64,000 bases of DNA from Thermoflavimicrobium dichotomicum (GCF_900114055.1 NZ_FORR01000005.1:62001-126000); one strand, 5' to 3'; shown: positions 43,552-52,699, numbered from the stretch's first letter. Numbers and translations: made by a program. Notes: generated from the letters alone by a model not told the origin.

Positions 43552-43934
43552 CACTCCCCATGCGTAAACGCAGGGGATTCTTGGGTAATCCCGTCCACTG
43601 ACAGGAAGTTGACCAAGCTAACCCCGTGGGCCCCACGGTTAAACAGTTTGAGTTGCTACGTCACAGGCTAGACCTACTGCTTGGTTTTCGCTTTTCAGTC
43701 TAGCCAGTCCATACACATAGCATTTTACGTGCAAGGTGATTGGCTTGCACAACCCTATATGCTATCCACTTGTCAAGGAGCAACTAAATGTAGTTTAACA
43801 GTGGAACATTTGTTTGTAAATACTTTTCTGAAAACATGCCGGACTTGGCACAAGGGCTAATGCCCTCCCTCGTCCGACGCTCGCTCTCATCCCCATAGCT
43901 GAAGCTAGGGGTTTTCTCGCTCGCTTTTTATAAA
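43552..43934 (+). mobile_element. Non-autonomous IS200/IS605-type element, copy 2
   Basis: Same 383-bp unit as 2788-3170 in the other orientation. It starts after TTGAC and has an intact left hairpin (CCCCATGCG TAAA CGCAGGGG, bulged A) and right hairpin (CCCCATAGCT GA AGCTAGGGG, bulged A), ending TTTTTATAAA. The inner part has further paired segments (CTAGACC..AGTCTAG; CCCCGTGGGCCCCACGG) and no gene, consistent with a PATE-like element or one carrying a structured RNA. Confidence 0.82.
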
Positions 43935-43943
43935 AAATATGAA

Positions 43944-43979
43944 CCCGTATCACTCTGATGGCGATACGGGCTATTTTTT
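43944..43979 (+). terminator. Original terminator of the cidAB/lrgAB operon
   Basis: CCCGTATC pairs with GATACGGG and is followed by CTATTTTTT. It is displaced from the operon by the inserted element. Confidence 0.85.
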
Positions 43980-44026
43980 GGGATTTCCGAAGGCCGGCAT
44001 TCCGCCATATGTATGTTTGAAGGGAA

Positions 44027-45856
44027 TTAATGATGTAAATGAAACGGTATGGTTGAAACAACCACGTCTTTTCGAAAAATCAGGAGAGCTTTTAGTAACA
44101 ATGCTGTTTGGTTGTGTAAAAATGTATGCCACCATTTCTTGATGATGAATTGAGGGACAAGTACGGTGATGAATTCACCTTCTTCTTTTTCTTTTTCAAG
44201 CGAATCAATATACTTCAAAAGCGGCGAGATTAAAGTTCGGTAAGGAGAACGCAAAATAATCAGTGGTACACCTGGGTTCCATTCCTCCCATTTTTCTCGC
44301 ATTTGTCCTGCATGGTCATCATCAAAATCAACGGTTACAACCACAATATCATCCGAAATGCCTTTGGCATAGGAGATTGATTGCGATACAACTTTGGTAA
44401 TGCCAGATATGGGAATGATTACTTTCGTCTTCACTTTTTTGGGCTGGGTATAGTGAACCAATCGCAACTCTTTGGCAATATCGTTGTAATGCTTTCGGAT
44501 CGCAAAAAACAACCAAACAAGTAAAGGTATGGCCACCGTTACCATCCATGCTCCTTCAGTAAACTTGGAAATGACCGTAATTACCGTGACGATACCAGTA
44601 ATCATTGTGCCAATTCCCGTAATGGCAATGCGGAACATGTTTTTCTTTTTTTCGTTCAAAAAGACTTTTACCATTCCCAACTGGGCGATGGTGAAGGAAA
44701 GAAAGACTCCAACTGCATAAAGAGGAATCAGGGAGTGTGTATCCCCTTTAAAACCGATAATTAAAAGGATAGAAAGCAGACTTAACAGAATGATTCCATT
44801 TGAATATACAAGACGATCTCCTCGCATGGCCAGATTTCGAGGAAGAAAACGGTCTTGAGCAATAATGGAAGTTAACTGTGGAAAACCGGCAAAACTGGTA
44901 TTGGCTGCCAAAAACAAAATAAGCATGGTTGCAATTTGTATCAGATAGTAAAGTGGCCCACGTCCAAATATATGTTCTGCAATTTGTGATACAACCGTCT
45001 CATGTTCTTTTGGAGCGACACCAAAAGCCTGTGCCAGGAGTGTAATCCCAAAAAACATGATCCCCAGCAACAGAGACATCCAAATCATGGTGATCGCGGC
45101 GTTGCGTGGAGCCGGAGATCGGAAAGCCGGGACACCATTACTAATGGCTTCTACACCTGTCAAAGCGGAACAACCTGACGCAAACGCCCGAAGCAATAGT
45201 AATATGCCCACCCATGAACCCAAGTCATGAGCCTGGTTTCCGATCTGAGCTTGATAACCATGCCAGCCCTCTTTCCAGAGTTGGATCGATCCGAAGCCAA
45301 TCATAATCAAGACCGAAAAGATGAAGAGATATGTAGGATAAGCGAATATGGTGGCTGATTCACGAATTCCTCGCAAGTTCAGCATCATCAGGATGACAAT
45401 AAGAAAAACGGCCAGTGCTACTTTCCATGGAATCAGGCTTGGAAAGGCAGATACAAGCGCCGCTACACCCGAACTAATGCTAACTGCAACCGTCAAAATA
45501 TAATCGATCATCAAGGCTGCTCCAGCAATTAAACTTAAAGGTACATTCAAGTTCTCCCTTGCAACAATATAAGCTCCCCCACCAGATGGGAACGTATAAA
45601 CGATTTGACGGTATGAGAGGGTAACAACAAGCAATAATATCAGGATACTAACAGCAATCGGAATGGAATAGGAAAAAGCACTAGCCCCAATAATTGCCAG
45701 CACGAGTAATATTTCTTCTGTAGCGTATGCAACCGATGAAAGAGCATCTGAAGAGAAAATGGCTAGCGCTTTCCATTTCGGCAACTTTTCATGAGTTAAC
45801 TGCCGGGTTCGCAGTGGCGAGCCGATTAATAAACGTTTGATCTGACCAAATCTCAT
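44027..45856 (-). CDS. KimA/YdaO-like potassium or amino-acid permease (APC superfamily)
   Basis: A 609-residue protein (KimA is 607) with 12 helices (about 25-480) and a cytoplasmic C-terminal USP-like region. The N-terminus IKRLLIGSPLRTRQLTHEKL, then SSDALSSVAYATEEILLVL and FPSGGGAYIVARENL follow KimA closely. KimA is a high-affinity K+ importer bound by c-di-AMP. The ATG at 45856 lies 12-16 bases after GGAGGAAGG; the reading frame extends further but without ribosome site. I see no ydaO-type riboswitch in the leader. Confidence 0.83.
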   Translation of the reverse strand: MRFGQIKRLLIGSPLRTRQLTHEKLPKWKALAIFSSDALSSVAYATEEILLVLAIIGASAFSYSIPIAVSILILLLVVTLSYRQIVYTFPSGGGAYIVARENLNVPLSLIAGAALMIDYILTVAVSISSGVAALVSAFPSLIPWKVALAVFLIVILMMLNLRGIRESATIFAYPTYLFIFSVLIMIGFGSIQLWKEGWHGYQAQIGNQAHDLGSWVGILLLLRAFASGCSALTGVEAISNGVPAFRSPAPRNAAITMIWMSLLLGIMFFGITLLAQAFGVAPKEHETVVSQIAEHIFGRGPLYYLIQIATMLILFLAANTSFAGFPQLTSIIAQDRFLPRNLAMRGDRLVYSNGIILLSLLSILLIIGFKGDTHSLIPLYAVGVFLSFTIAQLGMVKVFLNEKKKNMFRIAITGIGTMITGIVTVITVISKFTEGAWMVTVAIPLLVWLFFAIRKHYNDIAKELRLVHYTQPKKVKTKVIIPISGITKVVSQSISYAKGISDDIVVVTVDFDDDHAGQMREKWEEWNPGVPLIILRSPYRTLISPLLKYIDSLEKEKEEGEFITVLVPQFIIKKWWHTFLHNQTALLLKALLIFRKDVVVSTIPFHLHH

Positions 45857-46258
45857 AAATGAAATCGACCTTCCTCCAAAATGATTTTTTATCAAAAATA
45901 AATAACAAAATGCCATAAAGGTAGTATAACCCTTGCAGTGATAAACATGATACAAACTGGTTAAAACCAATTTCCACCTACAGAGAATCGCTAATGGATT
46001 TGGGGAATGATGCTAATGGAATTGATCCCAGCCTTTCTATTCTACGATAGGAAATTTTGCCTTGAACATAACATAATTCTGGATTTGATGATTTGCAATG
46101 GGAAGGAAATGTGGTGAAAGCGGATACAATTTTAATTTTCATTGTCTTTTATGTTAAATCGAAAGCGTACTAGAAAAATGAAGTTCTGTATGTTTTTAAC
46201 TTGGGAGGCAACTTACAAAAAAACCCCAGCAGCCAAAAGCAACCAGGGATATCAAAAG
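45857..46258. other. Intergenic region, 400 bases
   Basis: Leader of the permease gene and the 3' flank of the small gene at 46259. Contains short broken frames only (for example GFDDLQWEGNVVKADTI near 46084). No RNA element recognised. A GC-rich stem followed by seven T on the minus strand (about 46246 to 46216) may terminate the small gene. Confidence 0.4.
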
Positions 46259-46438
46259 TCAAACTTCATCTTTTGCTTCGAGTTCTTCAATTAAGTCCTC
46301 AAAATCAGCGATTAAATTATTTAGCGTATATGATTTTTCATGCTGAATTAACTCTAAGCGACCAGCTACTTGGTGGAGAATATGTTCTGCTCTTTTCAGA
46401 TCCTGGATCGCCAACTCCAATTGATAATGTTTGTCCAT
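46259..46438 (-). CDS. Small helical protein, 59 residues
   Basis: The frame encodes MDKHYQLELAIQDLKRAEHI and onwards, ending DFEDLIEELEAKDEV. It is acidic and wholly helical with heptad leucines, like a short coiled-coil dimer. GGGAGG lies 5 bases before the ATG, and the codon use is coding-like. A palindrome ATCATTATAATGAT (46504-46517) lies in its promoter region. No family recognised. Confidence 0.7.
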   Translation of the reverse strand: MDKHYQLELAIQDLKRAEHILHQVAGRLELIQHEKSYTLNNLIADFEDLIEELEAKDEV

Positions 46439-46503
46439 ATGTACCTCCCTGACAAATTGCCTATGAAAACAAATAGAAGAAGCTTTAGGATTTTTAAGAT
46501 TAT

Positions 46504-46517
46504 ATCATTATAATGAT
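46504..46517. promoter_or_regulatory. 14-bp palindrome upstream of the small gene
   Basis: ATCATTATAATGAT is a perfect palindrome similar in composition to Fur/PerR-type boxes and includes a TATAAT. Function uncertain. Confidence 0.35.
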
Positions 46518-46747
46518 GATGCAAACAAGTGGTAATCAGTAAAGAAAGAACAGATGACAAAACCAAAAAAGAGGTCTATCCTGAAAATATGGATACGTTA
46601 CTCCCACGCTTCGGTATTGGTTCCTTTCTCCGTGACGACTTTTGTACCATCACAGTCACTCCGTAAGGAATCAATCCCTCTGCTATAGAAAACAGAACAC
46701 CTTTTTCATCTCTCAGATGGTGTTACTCTGCAACACGGGGGTCTATC

Positions 46748-47386
46748 ATGTTAATCAAATGGATTGTTTGCCAAGTTCCCGAGGAACAAAAAGCCGCTTT
46801 TACCGAAGCTCAAACGATATGGAGTGCGCTTGCAGATGTAGATGGTTTCTATGGACAATGGGGCGGATGGAATGTTCTCCAATCTACAGAAGCCTGTATC
46901 CTTGGTTTATGGAGGGATTTGTCCTCCTATGAATCCTTTATGTCCAACGTCCATGACACTCTATTTCTTGGAAGCAACCAGGCGAAAACTTATCAAAGCA
47001 TTTCGATAACCTTATCCAAACAGATTCTATCCATTCCGGGAGAAGAAAAGTCCATTCATCAAGCCTTGTCTGGGCGATGGCTACACATGGCTGATTGTCT
47101 GGTTAAGCCTGAAAGGGTAACATCCTTTATGACAGCCCAACTAACCGTTTGGAATCCAGCCATGCATCAAGCTGAAGGGATGTTGGCAGGAGCCATGGGA
47201 CAAGCCATAGATATACCGAACCGATATCAGGTTTTTAGCCTATGGAGAGATGAACAAGCCCATCAAGTCTATGCAGAAAATGTCACCCAACTTCGGGAAC
47301 AAGTTGGAACAGATCTGGTTACCATCTCAATTTCTGGTTGTTTGGTACAACAAGAAGAAAAGTGGTTGGTTTTACCCAATATTTAA
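46748..47386 (+). CDS. YdbC-like DUF4937 protein
   Basis: A 212-residue protein with two related halves. Residues 1-85 (MLIKWIVCQVPEEQKAAFTEAQTIW.. DGFYGQWGGWN.. ACILGLWRDLSSYESFM.. HDTLF) follow Bacillus YdbC, and residues 105-210 repeat the alpha-beta pattern of antibiotic-biosynthesis-monooxygenase-like barrels. Probably a small-molecule or haem-binding ferredoxin-fold protein. Function unknown. Confidence 0.8.
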   Translation: MLIKWIVCQVPEEQKAAFTEAQTIWSALADVDGFYGQWGGWNVLQSTEACILGLWRDLSSYESFMSNVHDTLFLGSNQAKTYQSISITLSKQILSIPGEEKSIHQALSGRWLHMADCLVKPERVTSFMTAQLTVWNPAMHQAEGMLAGAMGQAIDIPNRYQVFSLWRDEQAHQVYAENVTQLREQVGTDLVTISISGCLVQQEEKWLVLPNI

Positions 47387-47436
47387 TCTCTCAATGAACT
47401 GCAATCTATGTCGAATAAGCATTCTGGATGGGATGA

Positions 47437-48003
47437 ATGATGGCAGAAAATATAAGATATTTGTTAATCTTGGATGTAGAATCGACCTGTTACGAAAACG
47501 GACAAGAACCCAAACATTTCTTTTCCGAAATCATTGAAGTTGGAGCAGTCGTTTTTGATGTAGAAGAGAGAAAAATCGTGGAGGAGTATCAGTGTTTTGT
47601 AAAACCCGTTTTGTTTCCACAATTAAGCGATTTTTGTAAAAAGCTGACCACGATTTCCCAAGATCAGGTAGACCAAGGACTCTCTCTATTTGAAGCTGTT
47701 CGAGAATTAAGTCATTTATCTCTTAAATATCAAGCTCTATTTTGTTCATGGGGTTATTATGATCGAAGACAGTTTCATTCCGTTTGCTCCAGATTGAAAG
47801 TACCCTATCCCTTTTCGGATCAACATATCAGTTTAAAACATGCACATCGTGATTTTTACCATTTGAAAAGAAAAATGGGAATGAAGGCAGCTCTAAAATA
47901 TCATGGGTTATCTTTAGACGGAACCCATCACCGAGGGATTGACGATGCCAGAAATATAGCAAAGATTGTGAATCAGATGTTGAGTGATGGATGGAGGATC
48001 TAG
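47437..48003 (+). CDS. kapD: KapD-type DEDDh 3'-5' exonuclease
   Basis: A 188-residue ERI1-like exonuclease. The catalytic acids lie in LILDVESTC, in WGYYDRRQF and in HHRGIDDARNIA, with histidine as in DEDDh enzymes. Bacillus KapD of similar length is an inhibitor of the KinA pathway to sporulation. The assignment to KapD rather than another ERI1-like nuclease rests on length and host type. Confidence 0.75.
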   Translation: MMAENIRYLLILDVESTCYENGQEPKHFFSEIIEVGAVVFDVEERKIVEEYQCFVKPVLFPQLSDFCKKLTTISQDQVDQGLSLFEAVRELSHLSLKYQALFCSWGYYDRRQFHSVCSRLKVPYPFSDQHISLKHAHRDFYHLKRKMGMKAALKYHGLSLDGTHHRGIDDARNIAKIVNQMLSDGWRI

Positions 48004-48071
48004 CTTACATGCACCGAGTTGTTCTCGACCTGTTAAAAACATCCTCTATAATTAGAAAGAGGTAGACTGTA

Positions 48072-48890
48072 TTGAATAACGTGATTGAATATTATACTTT
48101 TTTTGGAGAAAAAGAATGGTCTCGTCTTGAACGTGAACCCATTGAATTTCAAGTGAATTGGCATTATATAATGAAATTACTTCCAAAAACAGGTGAAATC
48201 CTTGATAATGGAGCTGGTCCTGGAAAATATTCGATGGAGTTGGCACGACTTGGATATTATATAACACTTACTGATCTTACACCCAAGTTGGTGGAAATTG
48301 CTAGAGAAAAAGCAAAAGAATTAAATCTAGTTCATCAATTTCGGGGCTTTCATGTATTAAATGCAACAAATCTAGCCGGATTAGAAGATGAACAATTTGA
48401 TGCCTGTTTAATGATGGGACCATTATATCATCTACAATCGGAACATGTTCGGATCGCGGCCGTTAAAGAATTGCACCGTGTGACCAAAAGAGGCGGTGTG
48501 GTTTTTGTTGCCTTTCGATCAAGAATCAACCATGTGCTCTTATCACTCCTGTTTCCTGAACATTGGAAACCCAATGATAACATGGATGAGATCAACGAGT
48601 TTCTGGAAACAGGTATTTTTAACCATAGCGATCAAGGGCGTTTTACTGGAGCTTATTTTTTTAAAATAGAGGAAATCAAGCCATTTATGGAAGCTCACGG
48701 ATTTAAAAGCCTCCATCTAATTGGATCAACGAATATCGGTGCCACTTTCAAACAGGAACACCTGGATTATTGGCGAAAACGTGGTGAATTATCCAAAGTG
48801 ATGGATTTGCTGAAGAAAACAGCAGCTGATCCATATGTTCTTGGGATGTCATCACATTTGCTCTATATTGGTCAAAAAGTCGTTCCTTAG
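48072..48890 (+). CDS. Class I SAM-dependent methyltransferase
   Basis: A 272-residue methyltransferase with SAM-binding EILDNGAGPGKYSMELARLG, LTDLTPKLV and the LHRVTKRGGVVFVAF strand. The start is TTG with AGAGGT 8 bases upstream. Acceptor unknown; relatives are annotated as generic small-molecule methyltransferases. Single gene with a terminator shared with thiZ. Confidence 0.87.
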   Translation: MNNVIEYYTFFGEKEWSRLEREPIEFQVNWHYIMKLLPKTGEILDNGAGPGKYSMELARLGYYITLTDLTPKLVEIAREKAKELNLVHQFRGFHVLNATNLAGLEDEQFDACLMMGPLYHLQSEHVRIAAVKELHRVTKRGGVVFVAFRSRINHVLLSLLFPEHWKPNDNMDEINEFLETGIFNHSDQGRFTGAYFFKIEEIKPFMEAHGFKSLHLIGSTNIGATFKQEHLDYWRKRGELSKVMDLLKKTAADPYVLGMSSHLLYIGQKVVP

Positions 48891-48924
48891 TCAATAAAAG
48901 AAATTAAACCTTATATATAAAATA

Positions 48925-48955
48925 ACCGCCGAGTTGCTTCCCGGCGGTATTTTTA
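48925..48955. terminator. Bidirectional terminator
   Basis: ACCGCCG pairs with CGGCGGT and is followed by ATTTTT, with A/T-rich sequence on the other side. It lies between convergent genes. Confidence 0.85.
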
Positions 48956-49678
48956 TCCTAATAGCATGGCTTCAATTTCTTCCCTAAGCTCAAGAAAATC
49001 CTTATTCCCTCGTTGGTCCCAGCGATGCTCGCGAGGGAATGGAACATGAAATTCCTTTTTTACTTTCATAGGACCAGGAGTAAGGACATAGATCCGGTCT
49101 GAAAGCAGAATGGCTTCTTCCACACTGTGAGTGATGAACAAGACTGTCCGTTTTTCTTCTTCCAATATTGATAATAACCAGCGTTGCATTTCACTACGGG
49201 TTAGAGCATCCAAAGCACCAAAAGGCTCGTCAAGACAGAGTAGTTTTTTCTTACTTGCCAAGGTGCGGGCAAATGCCACTCTTTGTTGCATCCCTCCTGA
49301 GAGTTGATGCGGAAAGTGATTGGCATAGGAGCTGAGTCCGATCCGTTCTAAAAGCTGTTTGATTTGTTTGGGGTCGATTTGTCCTTCCAGTTCCTGACTT
49401 AAACGAATGTTTTCTTCAACAGTTCGCCAAGGAAAAAGAGAAGAGGTTTGTGGCATGTACCCAATCAATCCTCTTTTTCCATTCACTCGTTCACCCTCTA
49501 GATAAATGGTACCTTCCTCTGGTTCATATAATCCACCGATCAAATAAAATAAGGTGCTTTTTCCACTCCCAGAAGGACCAATCAGGGAAACAAATTCCCC
49601 TTCATTGACATGAAATGTTAGATGTTGAATGATCTGTCTGGTTTGATATCGAAAAGAAAGTTGTTCGCAATATAACAT
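48953..49678 (-). CDS. thiZ: ABC transporter ATPase, thiamin-precursor uptake (ThiZ)
   Basis: A 241-residue ATPase with Walker [10 protein letters not shown], signature [13 protein letters not shown] and Walker [13 protein letters not shown]. It belongs to the nitrate/sulfonate/taurine-type group. It ends the TPP-riboswitch operon and powers import of a pyrimidine precursor with ThiX and ThiY. Confidence 0.9.
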   Translation of the reverse strand: MLYCEQLSFRYQTRQIIQHLTFHVNEGEFVSLIGPSGSGKSTLFYLIGGLYEPEEGTIYLEGERVNGKRGLIGYMPQTSSLFPWRTVEENIRLSQELEGQIDPKQIKQLLERIGLSSYANHFPHQLSGGMQQRVAFARTLASKKKLLCLDEPFGALDALTRSEMQRWLLSILEEEKRTVLFITHSVEEAILLSDRIYVLTPGPMKVKKEFHVPFPREHRWDQRGNKDFLELREEIEAMLLG

Positions 49679-49679
49679 C

Positions 49680-50432
49680 TTATTCTCCCTTCTTTATTTT
49701 CCATCGAATCAACCACTCTTCCAAAAGTTGAATCAAAAGAAAAAGGGAAAGGCTTAAAATGACGATGGTCCCGATTGCCACAAAGACGCGATCTGTTCTA
49801 AATGCGGATGCGGCCGTTTGCATCATGAGTCCCAAACCTGCTTGTGCCCCAAGCCATTCGGAAATAACAGCGCCCATGACACTATAGGTAGCAGCCACTT
49901 TACATCCAGAGAAAAAAGAAGGGAGGGCAGATGGCCATTCCAATTTGTAAAAGATCTCTAAACGGGATGCTCCGGCAATTTTCATATACCGGAGCAAAGT
50001 GGGATCGACTTGGCGAAAACCATCCAGAGTCGCAATGGTAATGGGGAAAAAGCATACCAGCACAACAATCAGAACCTTAGGTAGCGTACCAAATCCAAAC
50101 CATAAAACCAACAGAGGTGCAAGGGCAATAATCGGGACATTTTGGGTTAGAACAATGATGGGATAAAAAGCATGCTCCATCATCGGAAAGAGGTGCAAAA
50201 ATACCGCAACAATGACTCCAAATACAATGCCAATACATAAACCCAGCAAAGCAATCCAGATGGTTGCAGCAATATCTGCTTGCATCAGGGGAAGTTGCTG
50301 CCAAAAGGTTTTCCATATCTGTGTTGGAGCTGGCAATATCCATGTTTCGATCGCCAACAAACGTACGGCTCCTTCCCAGATCAACAGAAACAATGCTGAT
50401 ACCAGGAGGGGAGGGAATAGCTTTCTAATCAT
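49680..50432 (-). CDS. thiX: ABC transporter permease (ThiX)
   Basis: A 250-residue inner-membrane permease with six helices and the EAA-type loop (RYMKIAGASRLEIFYKLEWPSALP). Overlaps the preceding thiamine-binding gene by 8 bases and lies 1 base from thiZ, so the operon is tightly coupled. Confidence 0.88.
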   Translation of the reverse strand: MIRKLFPPLLVSALFLLIWEGAVRLLAIETWILPAPTQIWKTFWQQLPLMQADIAATIWIALLGLCIGIVFGVIVAVFLHLFPMMEHAFYPIIVLTQNVPIIALAPLLVLWFGFGTLPKVLIVVLVCFFPITIATLDGFRQVDPTLLRYMKIAGASRLEIFYKLEWPSALPSFFSGCKVAATYSVMGAVISEWLGAQAGLGLMMQTAASAFRTDRVFVAIGTIVILSLSLFLLIQLLEEWLIRWKIKKGE

Positions 50433-50715
50433 ACTTCTTGGTCAACTCACTTATTGAAGTGCCATGAACGTGATGATAAATCTTTACTTGTGCCAAAACA
50501 GAATCACAACCCATTTTGACCATTTCGTCGTTGATTTGTTTGACGATCGCCAGTAGTTCTTCCAGCTCTCCTTCCATCGTGGTTTCAAGAGGGCCTACCC
50601 GGTAAGGAACGCCCGATTGATCGATAATCTCTATCGCACGGTCTACGTAAGGGATGACGCTTTCTCCATTAGGGGTCCGAGGAATGATTTGTATGCTAAG
50701 AAGGGTATTGGGCAT
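50425..50715 (-). CDS. Thiamine-binding protein, MTH1187/YkoF-like (DUF77)
   Basis: A 96-residue protein with one Thiamine_BP ferredoxin-like domain (LLSIQIIPRTPNGESVIPYVDRAIEII, SGVPYRVGPLETTMEGE). Family members bind thiamin or its pyrimidine part. Found inside the thiYXZ operon, between the binding protein and the permease, where it may act as a cytoplasmic ligand carrier or sensor. Its start overlaps the thiY stop by a base. Confidence 0.85.
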   Translation of the reverse strand: MPNTLLSIQIIPRTPNGESVIPYVDRAIEIIDQSGVPYRVGPLETTMEGELEELLAIVKQINDEMVKMGCDSVLAQVKIYHHVHGTSISELTKKYD

Positions 50716-51710
50716 TATTTTCCGCCTCCAGGCAAAAATTCGTTCGTAAATGCTTTTTCGGCTTCAAAGTTTCCTTCCAATAATTTGTGCTCTTTCATCC
50801 AGCGGGCATAATTTTCCCAAACCTCTTTTTTCTGATAGCCCCATTCTTTGGCTTCGGCTTGGTAGCGCGGACTTAACCATGCCTGGCTTTTCTTTACCAA
50901 TTGGGGATCCAGATTCGGTACAGCATGAATCAGGATATCTGCCGCCTCGTTTGGATGTTCAATGGCATAACGATATCCTTTTGCTACAGCACGCATAAAG
51001 GCACGAACGGTTTCGGGATCCTGTTTGGCTTTATGTTCGCTGGTAATGATGACAGGCGTATAGTAATCCAGATCTTTCGAATAATCGGTGAGGTAAAGCA
51101 TATTCAGTTTTTCGCCACGAAGTTCTGCTTCAATCCCTGTCCATCCGTAGTAAATCCAGGCAAAATCGATTCCTTTTTTGGTTGCTGTAAAGTAATCCAT
51201 GTTGCCGATATTCGAGAATTTGACTTTTTTTACATCTCCATGATCTTTTTCCATTAAAGAGCCAATCACCTGTTGTTCAACAGGTGCGCCAAAAGCTCCA
51301 TATGTTTTTCCTTCGAAATCTTTTGGCCGCTTGATATTTTTGGCTACAGGGGAAGCAAATCCGGAAGTATTATGCTGAATAATGGCAGCGATCGAGATAA
51401 CAGGAATGTTTTGGGTACGAGCTTGCGTTACCATCTCTTGATAGCTGATACCAAAGTCTGCATTTTTCGAAGCAACCATCTGTTCTGCTGTCGTTTTTCC
51501 AGGTTGGATGATTTGAACATCCAGCCCTTCATTTTGGAAGTATTTTTTTTCTTTCGCTACATATAGGCCTGTATGATTCGTGTTTGGTGTCCAATCCAGT
51601 ACAACCGTTACCTTCTTATGTTTTTCAGTGGTTTTCCCTTGTCCGGGAGAGCTACAGGCAGCTAGAACCATCAGACAAAAAACAAGAAAAAGACCAAACC
51701 ATTTGCGCAT
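50715..51710 (-). CDS. thiY: Thiamin-pyrimidine-precursor-binding lipoprotein (ThiY)
   Basis: A 331-residue NMT1/THI5-like solute-binding protein. The lipoprotein signal peptide ends at the lipobox LAAC (WFGLFLVFCLMVLAAC). KVTVVLDWTPNTNHTGLYVAK is the ligand-binding signature of ThiY, which binds N-formyl-aminomethyl-pyrimidine in Bacillus. AAGGAGG precedes the ATG at 51710; the longer frame upstream runs through the terminator. A TPP riboswitch controls it. Confidence 0.9.
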   Translation of the reverse strand: MRKWFGLFLVFCLMVLAACSSPGQGKTTEKHKKVTVVLDWTPNTNHTGLYVAKEKKYFQNEGLDVQIIQPGKTTAEQMVASKNADFGISYQEMVTQARTQNIPVISIAAIIQHNTSGFASPVAKNIKRPKDFEGKTYGAFGAPVEQQVIGSLMEKDHGDVKKVKFSNIGNMDYFTATKKGIDFAWIYYGWTGIEAELRGEKLNMLYLTDYSKDLDYYTPVIITSEHKAKQDPETVRAFMRAVAKGYRYAIEHPNEAADILIHAVPNLDPQLVKKSQAWLSPRYQAEAKEWGYQKKEVWENYARWMKEHKLLEGNFEAEKAFTNEFLPGGGK

Positions 51711-51737
51711 AAATATCCTCCTTCTTCTACTCATACC

Positions 51738-51770
51738 AAAAAACGCCTTCTGATCCAGTCAGAAGGCGTT
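51738..51770 (-). terminator. Riboswitch-controlled terminator before thiY
   Basis: On the minus strand AACGCCTTCTGA pairs with TCAGAAGGCGTT and is followed by a run of T, between the TPP aptamer and the thiY ribosome site. Confidence 0.85.
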
Positions 51771-51801
51771 TCGCGCAAAAAACTCGCACAAACATTCTTC
51801 G

Positions 51802-51885
51802 TCCCTACGCCGGCATTACCCGGATCAGGTTCAAGGGTCTGTGTATAGGTACACACTCTCAGCCAGCCATTATCCAGCTCCCCTA
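51802..51885 (-). ncRNA. TPP (THI-element) riboswitch
   Basis: The minus strand carries the conserved elements in order: GGGGAGC, GGCTGAGAG, GACCCTTGAACCTGATCCGG (with the GGGTAATGCCGGCGTAGGGA end). Thiamin pyrophosphate binding favours the terminator just downstream. The length of about 84 bases is normal. Confidence 0.95.
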
Positions 51886-52000
51886 CATACTATATGATTT
51901 TGACTAGGTATTATTATAAATAAGTATATTAGTATTGTCTATTTAACAAAAATTTCCTTGGAGTCATTTCGTGCAATGATTGATTTTCTGGAAAATGAAT

Positions 52001-52333
52001 TTACTTAACAGGGCGAAACTCATGAACCCAAACTTTCATTTGTGGAAGCCAGGGCATCTTGGGATGAAGTGATAAAATGTGGTCTTTATATGCGTCAACC
52101 GATGAAAAACCTTCTGATTGTGCATCTTGATCGGTGAGTTCTCCTAAAGATTGTTGATAAACATGGTATACCTCAAATCGATATCCTTGCAATTCCATAA
52201 TCTCTCCAGGATCTGCATAGCGGCCATTTCTTCTGGTAGCTGTTTTATCACCTTTCAATACACGTTCAATATCTTCCGGATTGGTAATTAATCGATCAAT
52301 GGTACATGTTTTTGGTGGCAAAGTAGCAGACAT
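52001..52333 (-). CDS. ASCH-domain protein
   Basis: A 110-residue protein, KPGEIMEL-like ADPGEIMELQGYRFEVYHVYQQSLGELTD.. WLPQMKVWVHEF (residues 45-107), of the ASCH fold related to PUA domains. Some ASCH proteins are RNA-binding or RNases, and others amidohydrolases. The ATG at 52333 has AAAGGAAG upstream. Function unknown. Confidence 0.75.
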   Translation of the reverse strand: MSATLPPKTCTIDRLITNPEDIERVLKGDKTATRRNGRYADPGEIMELQGYRFEVYHVYQQSLGELTDQDAQSEGFSSVDAYKDHILSLHPKMPWLPQMKVWVHEFRPVK

Positions 52334-52699
52334 AGATATCTTCCTTTCTATATTTATTAAGCAGTCATGAAGTCCGATATTAAAACATGGAGACAAAAAT
52401 AGTATAGGCAATCGGATTTATTTTCTCTTCAATTTCATGATTAAATTTTTTTGAGATCAAGCATCGCTCATGTTCTTGAAAAAACAATAAAAGGCAGATT
52501 TTGTGCTCGTTATAAAAAAGAGAATAGCTTTATTTTGAGTTATTTGATTTAATGGTTTTTGTATTGTATTTTTCAGGATCACGTAGCCAATTTTCCGCTG
52601 TTTATGCAAAGTTTTGCAGAGCTAGATGACAAACATGTTATAATCATTTGTTGATAACCTGATTTAACATTTCGAAAAAAACAAAGGGGTTATGTTTTC
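52334..52699. other. Intergenic region, 365 bases
   Basis: AT-rich, with no gene seen. It holds the ASCH gene promoter on the minus strand and, on the plus strand, a likely promoter of the next gene with TATAAT at about 52638. Confidence 0.4.

Noticed and set aside
43205-43671. Proteins on either strand across the IS605-type element
   Set aside because: They are translations of element sequence or shadows of the LrgB-type gene and have no ribosome sites.
45857-46200. A ydaO-type c-di-AMP riboswitch before the KimA-like gene
   Set aside because: None of the conserved aptamer blocks could be found in the leader on the minus strand.
46201-46452. An 83-residue plus-strand protein
   Set aside because: It is the antisense of a better-supported 59-residue gene with its own ribosome site.
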